A stretch of DNA of 64,000 nucleotides from Coenobita brevimanus (taxonomy: Eukaryota > Arthropoda > Malacostraca > Decapoda > Coenobitidae), in NCBI GenBank assembly GCA_032717465.1, contig CM064670.1, positions 20,463,637-20,527,636 of the forward strand, read 5' to 3'. Numbering within the stretch: the first letter of the stretch is position 1; every line of letters starts with the position of its first letter. The notes under the pieces were generated by a model. The model was not told where the DNA came from, made no database searches, and saw only the letters and a program-made list of their open reading frames with translations. Both the position numbers and the translations under genes were made by a program. Below, piece after piece: positions 1 through 11,500 of the stretch.

Positions 1-248
1 GCGACGGCCCGCGCTAACCGACCCCGCCCACCCCGCACGCCTGCTTCCCTACCCACACCCACCCTCAGAACCGACTCTTATGCCCACCCACCCGATACAC
101 ACACACCGTCAAGCTACATCAGGCCCAAATCCCTCCTACCTGTACTCCCCAGAGACTTAACGCCGCATTACTACCACACAAAACCCGGCCTTCGCCCACT
201 CTGTCCGGCATTCCACCTCCAACCACGCCGACAACCACACCAAACAAC
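1..248. other. C-rich leader with no gene seen
   Basis: Very C-rich sequence with runs of ACCC and CCAC. No convincing protein family in any frame and no splice-bounded exon that I can defend. It is continuous in composition with the C-rich block that follows up to about 1.54 kb, after which the sequence becomes AT-rich. Confidence 0.4.
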
Positions 249-537
249 ATGAAGATTAAGCGAGCTATATGGGCCCCTTCCTTTGCCAGGAACCACCGGC
301 TTCGCGGACCCCACCACCTGTTAAGTATCCTCAAGCACACCACCACCCCCTCCGCCCTCTTCCTCACCTATGACCAAACACAAGAGGAGGATTCTTATAC
401 TACCGCCTGGCAGCACACACTCCGCCACCTCCAGCCCATCTCCACCACCTCCAACACTCTAGCGTTCCACCTCCAGCCACAGGGACGTGACTTTTTTCAA
501 GAACACGGTGGTGAAATGCGTGGGTTTGACCGCATCG

Positions 538-561
538 ATTCTCCGGAATATTCCGGAGAAT
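538..561. other. 24-bp perfect palindrome
   Basis: The sequence reads identically on both strands over 24 bases, centred between 549 and 550 and built from ATTCTCCGGAAT and its reverse complement. The centre GGAATATTCC has the nGAAnnTTCn form of a heat-shock half-site pair, but the outer TTC and GAA triplets are spaced four, not two, so a canonical heat-shock element is not supported. Confidence 0.6.
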
Positions 562-847
562 ACCGCAGTCTCCCCGACATCAAGGCGGACCAGGAGCAGT
601 GGAGTCTGCCCTCAGAAATGCCGACACCCCCACTCGGACTCCCCCCACTCGGGCTCCCCGGGGTAGCCGCCGCCAGCCACCACCAATCCGGGCAACAGCG
701 GCGTACGTCAGCCCGGGCCGTGCGCCCTTGTGAGACGCAACCACCGCGCCACCGCCACCGTAGGAAAAAGACACTACCTTCGCGTGGCGGAATCACCGAG
801 TTAGCTAGGGGTGGAGTCAGAAACTGTACTCCAGACAGCACCCCTAA

Positions 848-1232
848 GGTAGAGACGATCTATGGTCGCTCTAACAGTTGGTAAGGTAGAGACGATCGGC
901 GGTCGCTCCCCCCACAACAAGGTAGAGACGATCAATGGTCGCTCCCATAAAGAAAAGACAGAGACGATCTATGGTCGCTCACAACAAAAGCAGGTAGAGA
1001 CGATCAGTGGTCGCTCCCTGAAAGCTAAGGTAGAGACGATCGGCGGTCGCTCCCTCAGCACACTGGTAGAGACGATCAATGGTCGCTCCCCTATAAAAAA
1101 GACAGAGACGATCTATGGTCGCTCACAACAAAATCAGGTAGAGACGATCAGTGGTCGCTCCCTGCAAGCTAAGGTAGAGACGATCAACGGTCGCTCCCTC
1201 AGCACCCCGGTGGAGACGATCGATGGTCGCTC
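848..1232 (+). repeat. 36-bp minisatellite, 11 copies, hairpin unit with variable triloop
   Basis: Copies start at 848, 885, 921, 957, 993, 1029, 1065, 1101, 1137, 1173 and 1209; all periods are 36 bp except the first, which is 37. Each holds GAGACGATC, three variable bases, then GGTCGCTC. The two arms pair (eight base pairs, one bulged A, one T-G wobble) around the variable triplet, which reads TAT, GGC, AAT, TAT, AGT, GGC, AAT, TAT, AGT, AAC, GAT in order. The linkers of about 13-16 bp also recur every fourth copy, so there is a 144-bp higher-order period. Translated on the plus strand it gives V/T-E-T-I-x-G-R-S repeats. Confidence 0.9.
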
Positions 1233-1539
1233 CCAGGGTATAGTGAGGAGGAAAGACCTCCCTGTCTCCCCCGGCCTCTGTTCCCTGCGCGAGGCCCTTG
1301 AGAAGACCCACCTGTCGGGCCCCCGTGACAGCCGCTGCCGCAGTCCTTCCCTGCCGGCGCCCCTGCCCATAGGAGACCGCAGTCCGTCGCCTCTTCCGGC
1401 CCGCCCCAGGACACCCGGGCGAGACCTCACCATGCCCCCGCGACGCCGGGACCTGACCCAGAGGTTCCTAGCTCTCTTCGGCCCCAGCCCGGAGCCCAGT
1501 CCGGAAGCCCCCGGACGTGAGAGGACGCCCTAGTGAGTC

Positions 1540-3368
1540 GCCCCGTGCCCTCCCGGCTCGCCCTACCCTGGCGACACCCTCAGCCCGACCGGATCATCGC
1601 CGAGGTAACTGTGTTTCTCTCTACCAGAGATACGAGGATCCGCAATTGTGAAGTAGGTTAAGTGTGACTCCTGTTTTCTTAGAATAAGACTAGTGCAGTG
1701 ATTTCATGTAATTTCCATTGGGGTAACCCAGGACATAATGCTACATTAACGGGCGAGAATAGGGGTAGAGACCCCAAGTGAAGATACGTGCGAGTGTCAT
1801 CCCAAGTTTACTAAGGACTTCTCTCTAGAGCCCAAAGAAAGGATAATACAGTGCTATTGGTTAAACTCTGGGTAATCCAGTGGAATAGAATTTACGAGGG
1901 TTCCGACTTTGTTACGCGTTGGGAAGTGCGAGCCTACATAACCTACCAGGGAGATGTGTAGTATATAAGTTGTGCTGACGGAAATCTAGTGTTGCCAAAC
2001 TACGAGGACCGCGAGTGATAACTGTACTCCCTTGTTCTGCACGCTATCCCCGAAAACCCTCCCCACTCCTCACCCCCGCTCTTGAAGTTCAAATAAGAAC
2101 CAGAGTTAATTATCAAAGAATTCTTGCCAATAGAAAACACCTAAACTCCCTTGTTAATATCGGGCCTCATTAAGTATTACCATAACTTCTCCCTCGCCGT
2201 CCTAAGTCACTCTCCGTGTCTCCCCCTCCCCTTCCTGGTAAATCACAAACCCCCCCCCCCTCTCTCCCCTCCCGCGCTCCGCGCGCACGGGTATTTACTG
2301 TACTCCTAGTACTAAGATTTGTTGTATTGTCATTAATATCTAAGAAGCTAGTATCCTGCGAGATACACAATATTTTAAATAAGGTTTTGTATTGCTCTAT
2401 ATTGTGATGTAATGTCTACTGAAATGTCTTGTGTCTAACTGAAATAATATACGTGTATGGTGTTGCCGAAAGTTTTTATGTCCTGCCTCTCTTCATTGCA
2501 CTAGCTCCGGTCTCGAAAGAGGACCCCGCTCAGTGTTGAGTTGATTTGGAACGAGAGGTCGAGCCAAATTCTACTCAGCATTACAGAAAATAATTGGCCT
2601 GTGGAATTCCCTTCATATATTGTAGATCATTATGTAACGTTAAGAAGAGCAAATTCTATAAGACTGAGTAACTAGATACTAAATTAATATTGTACAGAAT
2701 TGGAACTGAAAGGGTGAATGTGGTGGTAACGTCTGTAAATGTTGGTTATCAATAAACGTGGTAAATGAGTTCTCGATTTAATTGTCAAGAAAGGACTAAT
2801 TTGTGGTCAATTTCGATTTCAGCTGTAAACTTAATGTTGCTGTTGACAATTTATATTACCAAGACAGACAGGATTATGGAACGATCGTCCAAACAAGTGA
2901 TGACTCGCTTTCTTTAAGTTTCAGGCAAAACTGCTTGAGTCTGGCAACGTTCATTTGACTGGGAGTTAGGAGACCGAAACGGTCTTTGCCTTCCCTGCAA
3001 ACATTATTTATGGTGTAGAAAAACAGATCTTGCGAAAATATTAGTTTAGCGTTTATTTATTTTTTAGGTCAATAACAATAATTAAATAAAAAGCTACATC
3101 TGGCAGTCTTTACTCGTCGTCACGATATGCCAGCAGTGTTACCAATGTTCCGATTTTCCCGCTAAATTTAGAGGTCTGAAAAGCAATGTAGCTAGCAAAA
3201 AATTAAATTGTTTTCTGTATATCTGGTGTTCTTTTAAAGTCCGGCCTCTGGGTTTGTTTTTCTTAATTTCCCTGTCTAACGAATTTTTACCACTTTTGAC
3301 GCCAATCTAGATTTTTATAATTTTCCTTTGTCAACACTGCACGTTAGGTTGTCAGACGTCAGTACTGA
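1540..3368. other. Intergenic or intronic AT-rich DNA, no gene recognised
   Basis: After the C-rich block the composition turns AT-rich. I see no open frame with family resemblance, no tRNA-like fold and no tandem repeat of note. A C-run lies near 2250-2260. The shorter open frames around 2170-2407 have no recognisable content. Confidence 0.5.
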
Positions 3369-3624
3369 CTATAGTCGCGACACGCGACTCTGAGGTTGTT
3401 ATTATCGTGTCCTGGCAACCTGCCATTCAAAAGTGCGTCTGATTTCGTGTATGAGACGCATGTGATTCGTGTATATGTTCGTGCATAACAATATTCGTGT
3501 ATAAGATATACTTGCATAATAATATCATTCGTATATAATATGATACGAAATCGGACGCACTTTTGAATGGTAGGTTGCCAGGGTACGATAATGACTAGCT
3601 CCGAGTCGTGCGCCGCGACTATAG
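3369..3624. mobile_element. MITE-like inverted-repeat element, about 256 bp
   Basis: The block starts with CTATAGTCGCG and ends with CGCGACTATAG. The two arms stay complementary, with some mismatches, for roughly 85 bases: both hold CTGGCAACCT and CCATTCAAAAGTGCGTC-type segments in opposite orientation. The loop is AT-rich with repeated ATTCGTGTATA. No transposase is present, so it would be non-autonomous. A target-site duplication is not clear from the flanks. The open frame spanning it on the minus strand is a by-product of the arms. Confidence 0.8.
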
Positions 3625-4819
3625 CCATTATCATGCCGTAGATGTGAATGGATGTCTCGGCCTTTTTCTCGATCCCCCCCTCCCCTCCCTTTTTTTTTTT
3701 AAATCCTTTTCGTCTTTAGTTCTTTTCATTGTCGCACTCTGGTTTTTGACTATCATCCTCTCCTTTAGTTCCTTCATGAAACTGCCAACATGTAAAATAA
3801 AATGTGTAAATATTGTATTATAGTGTTGGATTTTCATCGTGTGAATCAAAATGACCAGTTTTTCCCCATTAATTGCATGTTTCACTAAACTGAATATCGA
3901 GAAATTAATTTGCTTCTTGATAGCAACAGGTGGTTAGGGATTGTTATTCCTGGGCACATGCAATGTCTGTCTTGGTCTTGTGCTACGAAGGGCTCCATCA
4001 GGCAAAATTTCTATGTTCTACCTCTCTTTAATCGCTTATCTATTCGTTAACTGCCCCCTTCTTGATGCTAAGCTACCCGGATATCTGTCTTGCTGGAATA
4101 TTTGCTAAATAAAGAGCAATCATCTGCTTGCACTGACAGGCTGTAGTATCGTGTTGACGATCCATCTTGCTTACAGCTCTCACGGGTTTTCCCGGGTAAA
4201 TCTCATCCCGCACAAAGAATTAAATGTGGATAATATATATTTAGATGTTTATTTGTCTGAGCTGATGGCACTCTTGATTTCGATATTACCATTATCTGTG
4301 GGTTTTATTTTATGGGACTCTTCCCTTAGTATTGTTGATTTTGAATGCAAAGTATTAAGAGTTTCTTCGCATTTTAACCCTGAAACCGATGAGCAATAGG
4401 TTGTGCGTTTCGCATTCTTTCGTACGGCTCTTACGTAATGCGAGATATACACGGTAACAACACTTATATATTGCTTTTTGGAGTTGTTACCTAAATACTG
4501 CCTTTTCTGGTGTGCAGTCTAGGACATATAACTAGGCCGCGGCAGTTGCCAGATACCACTTTCTAAGCGAGGTACTGGGAATGGGTCATCATTTCTTCGG
4601 GCGTTTGTATAGGGAACTGAAGACAGGGACTATCATCCGCATAGCGTTCGTAAAGTGGTGCTTTCATTTCTGTGGGACAGTTAGTTTTTATCATGAGATG
4701 ATGAAAATACATTAGCTAAGCATGGTCCAAAAGGATTACCCATTGCTACTCCATCTTTCTGTTTGAAAAAGGTGTTCAACGTGAACTAGCAATATGAACT
4801 AGCTATCTTTAGACACCGG

Positions 4820-4823
<4 letters not shown>
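3625..4823. other. No gene seen
   Basis: AT-rich sequence with a short pyrimidine tract near 3675-3700. Open frames at 4151-4399 and on the opposite strand are short and show no family features or splice context that I can support. Confidence 0.5.

Positions 4824-4860
<37 letters not shown>
4824..4860. repeat. (GT)n microsatellite
   Basis: An uninterrupted TG dinucleotide run of about 37 bases. Confidence 0.95.
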
Positions 4861-4865
<5 letters not shown>

Positions 4866-5106
4866 TAAGATTTAGGGAAGGCTGATGGTTGCGAGTCACT
4901 ACCAGCACTACTTGGCGAGTCGCGGGGCAGAGCTTGAGGAGGAATCGAACAGGGAATCCGTTATCACCGTTTTACTGCAGAACAACCTCACACCAACGCG
5001 TCATTCTGTTGGATGGTGGCTGAGCTTCTAGGAGGCACAGGGTAACATCTGACACCACCATCACAGTTTGTTGCGGACCCAGCTGGCTGAACTTTTGTGC
5101 ATAATA

Positions 5107-5331
5107 ATGGCTTACACAAGTAACCAAGAAAGAAAAGGAGCAAAAAAAAAAAAAAGGAGTGTAAGGAATGTGGCTTCACAGGAAGGGTGAATGATGAGGG
5201 GTTATGTATTAAATGAGAAGAGGATGAGAAAAGAATGCAGGAAGTTTGCCGCCATTGCAACGACATGGTGAGGGACGACGACGAGGGGTTGCAGTGTGAC
5301 GGATGCGGGCTCTGTTTTCACCGGGAATATG

Positions 5332-5364
<33 letters not shown>

Positions 5365-6045
5365 TTTATAGGCGTTGAAGAAAGAGGAAGGTATGTTGTG
5401 GTTTTGTGAAGGTTGCAAACCCAAGATGAAAAAGAATCTGGACAAGATGAAGATGAAGGAAAATGTGGAAATGAAGAACTCTCGAGTGTGAAAAAAGACA
5501 ATGATGAAGTGGTTGAAAGATTGACGGCAGTAGAGAATCTATGGAAGGATAGGACAAGGTCTGAGAAGAATACTGGTATGGTGGATGAAAGAGAAGAGGA
5601 TATGGTGATGGAGGTGAAAAGACTGAGAATGAATGGAGACGCCGGAGAGAGTTAAAATGGTAGAAAGAAAATGAGCAGAGAGAGAGAGGAAGAGATAGTG
5701 AGGAAGGTTACGGAGGAGATCTTGGATGAAAGAGAGGACAGAAAGAAAATTTTGATTTTCTGTAACATTACAGAGGAACCAAAAGATAGCAAGATGATAG
5801 AGTATTTTGTACCCACACGTTTAAAGAAGTTATAAATATATATGAGCCTGAAATAGAGAAAATATTTAGGGTGAGCAAAAAGATGCAAGGGAAGGATAGA
5901 CGTTTGCAGGAGAAATGGGAGATACTGAAGAAAGGGGGGGGGGAGATTTGAAGAAAGTGCAGGATGGAAAGTGCCATAAAATATGGATTGGTACTGATCT
6001 GACAAAGAAAGAGAGAAGAAAACGCTAAACTGAGGGTGGAGTTAA
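5107..6045 (+). pseudogene. Non-LTR retrotransposon ORF1 with PHD-like finger, decayed
   Basis: From an ATG at 5107 the frame gives a basic leader, then, after an A-run that shifts frame, a Cys-rich stretch (CKECGFTGRV) and a PHD-like finger: VCRHC, then QCDGCGLCFH, and past a poly-A interruption (5331-5360) WFCEGC near 5400, the usual closing half of a PHD finger. A long Lys/Glu coiled-coil-like region follows (open at 5413-5655). A C-terminal region continues in several frames. ORF1 proteins with PHD fingers are known in CR1-group non-LTR retrotransposons, where ORF1 binds RNA in the retrotransposition particle. Here multiple frameshifts and stops make it non-functional. The 246 bases between the GT repeat and this ATG may be its 5' untranslated region. 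Confidence 0.65.
5331..5360. repeat. Poly(A) run inside ORF1 remnant
   Basis: An A homopolymer of about 30 bases interrupts the PHD-like finger between its FHREY segment and the WFCEGC segment. It probably grew by slippage or marks a small insertion. Confidence 0.9.
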
Positions 6046-6164
6046 AAAGATGAAAGTAGGAACTAGATCATAAAGCAAGGAAAAGCAGTGAGGGTTGATG
6101 AGGGACAAAGACTATATTGAAAGGAGGAGGAGGGACAGAGAGTGATTAACGGAAATGTGTAAAA

Positions 6165-6740
6165 TTTAAGGTCATAAATATGCATGGCTTGTCAAAAACA
6201 AAAGCCAGAGAGGTAGAAGAACTAATAGATTGACAGTATTGTACGTCTAAAGGAAACAGAAAAAAAAATGATATAGCTTCCAGTAAAGACATAATAGTCA
6301 CAGAAAGCATAAGAGAGCTGGAGGGTAGAAAGGGAGTAGGGTTAATGATAATTTATATAGTAAGGATATAAGCTTTAGTCGAGTTACAGCTTAAAGTAAA
6401 GATATACAATATGTTAAGGGGCAAGTAGGAGGATGTAACATGGTATAAATTGTGGTATTTGTTAGTGCTGATAAGGCGGGAATACTGCTATGAAGGAGGA
6501 AGTTGAAAAAATCATTTAAGAAACAAGGGATCCTATACTAAGAGTTGGTGATTTTAATGGGCATGTAGGTTTCAAGGGAAAACAAAGATTAGATAAGAAT
6601 GGGAGAATGATAATTAACTGGGTGGAGAAATATGGATTAATAGTGTTAAATGATTAAAGAAATTGTGAATGGATATATATACTTGGCGCAGACAGACAAA
6701 AAGGTGTAATTGATTTTGCATTAGTAACAAACAGTATGGA
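6165..6740 (+). pseudogene. Endonuclease fragment of the same non-LTR element
   Basis: Following ORF1, broken frames show an apurinic/apyrimidinic-type endonuclease: a start like K-V-I-N-M-H-G-L-S near 6170, then L-R-V-G-D-F-N-G-H-V-G near 6540-6570 (the GDxN metal-site motif), and Y-T-W-R-R-Q near 6680. The catalytic SDH region and all of the reverse transcriptase are absent, because the sequence changes to a different endonuclease family near 6740. Many stops are present, so it is a dead remnant. This would be the start of ORF2 of the element whose ORF1 begins at 5107. Confidence 0.55.
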
Positions 6741-6744
6741 TGGG

Positions 6745-7543
6745 ATATATGTGCAGGAGTAGGTGAGAATGAGAGGGCAAAGGAAGGAGTACGCATAGTT
6801 GTGAGTAAAAGATGGAAGAACAGCATAAGACAGTATGGATCAGTTGGGTCAAGGATTGTGTGTGTAAAGTTGAAAGTTGGAATACAAATGTGGGAGATTG
6901 TGTGTGTGTATAGGCCGAAGCAAGATCGTGCTAGCAGAGTGAGAGAAGAGTTCTGGACAAATGTGGAAGTGTGCATAGAAAAGTTTGGAAGGAATGAGAG
7001 AGTGTTTTTGATCGGTGATATGAATGGTAAAGAAGGGAATGTGAAGGTGGATGGAATAGTTGGCGAGTGGGGTGTGCCTGCTGAGATAGATGAGAATGGC
7101 AGTGCGTTAGTGGACATTTGTGCTGGGAGGGGGTTGGTGATACCCTCTTCAGGCATAAAATGATCCACAGGTATACATGGCGAGTGATGAGAAGGGTGGG
7201 TGGTGAACTGAATGAAAGGAAGGCAATGATTGATTATGTGTGTGTGGATGAAAGGATGCGAAAATGTGTAATGGATGCAAGAGCTGATAGAGGTTGGGGG
7301 AGTGGACTTTTTGACCACTACTTGGTCGTGGCCAGAATTAGGATCAAAGTAAGATGGAGGAATAGAAGAAGGGAAAGATGAGAGGAAGGAGTAGTTGCAA
7401 GGAGAGTGGAAAGGTTACAAGAGGATGAGAAAAAGGCAGAGGATAAGTGAGAAGTGGAGGAACGATTGGGCAAATAAGAATTGGAGCAGATGGGGGACGT
7501 GGAAGGTGTGTGCAGGATATTTACAGAAGAAATATGTGCAGCA
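6745..7543 (+). pseudogene. RTE-type non-LTR element, endonuclease half, truncated by the LTR array
   Basis: Two overlapping open frames (6801-7163 and 7118-7381) give a second, better preserved endonuclease. Visible are GIVVSKRWK-like start, VCVYRPK, FLIGDMNGKEG (metal site), Y-T-W, MIDYVCVDE and FDHYLVV (the terminal DH). This pattern is that of RTE-clade retrotransposons, often auto-annotated as craniofacial development protein 2-like. The frame shifts near 7120-7160 and continues to about 7540 where it ends inside an EGVC.IFTEEIC segment, just before the reverse transcriptase domain. The end coincides exactly with the start of the tandem LTR array, sharing the bases GCA. It cannot be active. 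Confidence 0.75.
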
Positions 7544-8504
7544 ATGATTACTTTATGCCGGCTTACTTCGCCGATTCTCTAAGGACGAGAATTTATAAAC
7601 TTTCTCAACAGTACACAGCAGAAACGTATTATTCATACGTGCCGTTTATTAGTACTGTTGGCCTCTGGAGAAAGTGACTCCACACCTAACAATCAATAAC
7701 TAATCTTACTAATGGTAACAAGTTCTTGCTGATGCATTAACTCAAGGTTGCACAACGAATTTTAGGCTTAATACAAAAGACTGGCCTAAGTACCAGTTAT
7801 GAATAGCAAAGTGTTTATGCAAACTAGGAGCTATAAGTGAAATAAGCTCGTGGAGAAATAAAACACGAATTTACATTACCTTAAGCACAAGAAAAAGAAC
7901 TGTTAATTTATTGATCACTATAAAATAAATTAACATTACATGAGTCTCAAGATGAATCCAAAATAAAGAGATCGCACTCACTCGCTCACTCAAAAGCTAA
8001 CTCTTAAACCTAAGAAAAAACGAAAAGAAATACTGGTCAGATAAGTGGACAAAGTGGATGACTGGGCGTCGTTGCTGAGGAAGGACGCTGCACACGCTGA
8101 GTCTCTCGCCAATCACCCTAGGTGGGAATTCAACGGTGGTGGCGGGCAATAGGCGTCGTTGCTGAGGAAGGAAGCTGCCACACACACTACCCGCTTCCGC
8201 GGCGCTCAAATCTTGACTGATTCAAATCGTGGGAGAGGGGCGAGTATCGTGGCCGCACTTGCTAACAGCCAACGAGTGTGAGCGATACACACCCACAATA
8301 TCACTCAGGTGGAGGTTAATGTCGCGCACAAAGACGATCACTTATGAAATAGTGAAAAAAGCCCTGAAAAACACTCCCGATCAGGTAAATACGTGGCGGT
8401 TAAACTGAGTGATAAATACTGGGATTCCACTAGAATCTCGTGGTTTCCCACCAAAGTTAATGTCACGAGTTTATTCAAATACTTACTCGCGCCAACTCGT
8501 GACA
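7541..8504 (-). repeat. LTR 1 (truncated)
   Basis: Equivalent to the other LTRs but missing about the first 130 bases on the plus-strand side (the 3' end in element orientation). It joins the RTE remnant at GCAATGATTA. The right edge ends ACTCGTGACA, that is, TGTCACGAGT at the element's 5' edge. Confidence 0.85.
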
Positions 8505-11500
8505 TTACGCCCCATCAAAAATTAAATTTATTTCTCAGGAAAAAAATTTCAATATGCATATATATAAATCCTAACTCAGTCACACAAGATTCACACTGTG
8601 GTGTGTGTGTGCTATCCTGCTACAGGAGAAAGTCATAGCCTCCAGTCAGAGAGAAAACCTCGTATTTACGTTAATAGAAGCAAGCTTGAGGGAAAAACTC
8701 CGTGAAGACGGTGAAAAATTGTATACTTACGTCAAATTGAGCGAAAAGTTCGCTACAGTTACATTAACAACTAATTGTTATGTAGCATGATGTATGTAAT
8801 ACACGGTGAAAGTGTGACGGTTGTGATGTAACTGTACCTACGTGTAAAATCACATAGTGCAAATCAATAATAAATGATGATAACGAGGCAGAAGAGAAGA
8901 TGTGGCAGCATGCGTCAGATACGATCAGCTGTTCTGCACGGCAATGCTGCACCCGCCAGCTGCACCTGCGAAAGGAATCAAGGTGCAGCATGAAAAGTGT
9001 CATTTCTCTCTCTCTGCCTAGGAATCAGTACCTATGTCATTAGGATTCATAAATCTCTCAGAACTCTTGTAGTTTCCTGGTTAAGCTAACTTAGTAGCCA
9101 GGAAAAGTGTCAGTTCTTAAATTGCTCAAATCTCTTAGAAGGGCCAGTTTACTAGTTAACCTAATCCTACACTTACGACTAATAACACGAAACTGAGAAT
9201 CCCTACGCAATCTCGGGCAGGTCACATTTTAACACCCACCGTGGGTGTGAACACTCATTTGGATATTGTGCATTCTCCGGGAATCCTCAGAGAGGCTCAC
9301 AGCTCGAGACGTTCCACAAGGTAATTCATGCACAGCCTTGGACTGTCTCTGCAGGGTTCTCGAACCTCACACTTAACTTACCGTACATCTATGTACAGGC
9401 CCTGAACATTGTGTGTCCTGTGGGGCCAACGGGTGAGACGTCAGGTCTACACTTTTAACTGAGAACCAGGCTGGTCCTCGGATTACTCAAATCTCTGAGA
9501 ACGCCTATCTTACGGTACCCAGCATACAACAGTTGCCCATGTTAGTCAGCAGTTAGCAGGTGAGACATCAGGTCTGCACCTATTTCACCACTGCCTTGTC
9601 TCTCAACTGACTCAGAAATTAAGGGTGTGGTTTCAAATGGCGCAGGAAGGACATGTCCCTGATTAGTGTACGTGGACACACATTGCAGGAATGGACAAAA
9701 CTATCTATTTCTCGTCCCATCCCTGGCCAGAAAAAGGCAGCTCGGATACGACCCTGGGTCTTCCTTTCGCCCATGTGCTATCCTGAGGCTGAACAATGAC
9801 CCCATTCTAACAGTGCTTGGCGGTACTTGGCGGGAACGACAAACTGCAGTCGAACCTCGCCCTCGGGTGTTCGTGACCCACGGTAGAGCCGTCCTTGTTT
9901 AAGACGAAACTTGGCTTCATCTCCCCATGAATACTTTATCACTCTACCCTTCTGTTTCTTTTGCACGGCAGCAAGTGATGGGTCGGTGTGTTGCTCTTGA
10001 ACAACATGTTGGCTACACATCAGATCTTGCGGCGATTCAATGGTCACTAGGGTGACAAAGTTTGGAGCCTCAGCCATGGCTCGTGTTACTGTAGCCGAAG
10101 TCTGAGTAGCATCATCTTCAGTGCAACTATCCTTGGCACAGGGAATATTGCCTATGATAAGGTCAAATAAAGGTTCTGGCATAACAACTGCGACTGTCGT
10201 GAAAGTGTAAAATGGAGATGTCATCTGGATATGTGCCTCAAGGAACAATCTCACTGATACATCAATAATGTTAGCATGGATCTGTCGACCTGCATACTGC
10301 TCAGGACGAACTAGACTCTGATTGACAAAGCAACCTGAGGATCCATTATCTCTCAGGACCTTCACAGGAATGCCTCCCACAAACTCTGGCTGTACAAGGA
10401 AGGCACTGTCACCTGTGGGAGAGCCTGTGGAGGAAGCAGCTAGCCACTGATTAGGCTGCTGAATAAATGATGCGGCAAACATGGTGCCCTGAGAATTAGA
10501 TACTTGAGAGGTCGTACTCACTGCCTGAGGAGATGGAGCATTGGCCATCTGTGGAGGGGGGTTCACTGTCGCCGTGGAACTAGTGAACTTTGGAAGAGTA
10601 CCCGTACTGTTATGGACGACACCGCCGTGCTGCTGCTGGGGAATGAAGGCTGCGTTCGCTTCCTGCCTCCTTTGAGCTGGTGCTGAAAAGGACAGTCCCG
10701 ACGGTCGGTTGCGTGGCTGATACTGCTGATGGTTAGGGTACCTGTTGTACCGCTTCCACTCAGGTTTCTGAGTGTTTTGCCCCTAGTCCTTCCTCTGTGG
10801 TTTTGGACCTTGACAATTATTCTGAGAACAGCCTTGTTGCTGGGTTCAGTCTGAGACAGTTTCCCAGAATTATCAGGTTTCCTGTTTCAGGCATGCGGCT
10901 TGCGAGTTTGATACCCGAATGCAGTGAGAAATGCATCAGCCTTCTTCACCATTTGGCTGGCATCTTTTACCTGCCAGATCTTAAGCTGAGCCATAAGTTC
11001 AGTAGGCCACGACTTTTCTAGCTGTGTGAGCAGCAAAAGGTCAATTATCCCCTCGTGCATAAAAGAAGTTTCATGTTTCTCTATCTACTCATCTAAATAA
11101 GCCGGACAAGAAACTGAACGGCAGTCTCTTTTTCCTGTAAACACGCCCTCGGGATCTGACTCTTTGCATCGTCAGCTATGAGACCATACGCTTTGACAAG
11201 TGCGGCCTTCATCATCTCATACGTGAGATTCTCTCCACGAATTCTGTGGAGAATATCGAGGGCAGGGCCCTCAAACAGGCTAAGAAACTGAAGCCGCTTA
11301 GCTGCATCATCCAGCTGGTAAAGTTGAGCCATCTCTTCAAAACGAGCTATGTATGGGTCGATTCGCTCGCCTTCCTTGTATGGGGGAAGCTTGATGTGTG
11401 GGGTCGCCATAATATGTGCAGGGATAGCGCTCGTGGAGCTTGGGCCAGCTGCATCAGATGTGTCTGAAGCCAAGGAATCTCACTTGAGCTTCAACAATTC

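Larger units (their letters stand above)
249..1533 (+). pseudogene. Hypothetical C-rich open block, two overlapping frames, unrecognised
   Basis: Two open frames overlap: 249-884 (211 codons) and 862-1533 (223 codons). They join inside the first copy of a 36-bp minisatellite. That first copy is 37 bp long, so a single base change of length would make one continuous frame of about 430 codons. The first part is rich in His, Thr, Pro and Arg with no domain I recognise; the middle is a 12-residue repeat built on V-E-T-I-x-G-R-S; the end is Pro/Arg/Ser-rich. No signal peptide, zinc motif or membrane segment is visible. It could be an element-derived gag-like protein, a repeat-containing host exon, or a chance open frame in GC-rich DNA. 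The repeat period being a multiple of three keeps the frame open regardless of coding. Confidence 0.2.

Noticed and set aside
848..1232. CRISPR-like appearance (regular short repeats with variable spacers)
   Set aside because: Spacers are only about 13-16 bases and recur every fourth unit, the surroundings are animal DNA, and there are no cas genes. It is a minisatellite.
3359..3634. 91-codon minus-strand open frame
   Set aside because: Spans the inverted arms of the MITE; no protein features.
8585..8620. GTGTGTGTGTGC near each array unit as a promoter or splice signal
   Set aside because: A short dinucleotide run copied with the unit; nothing else supports function.
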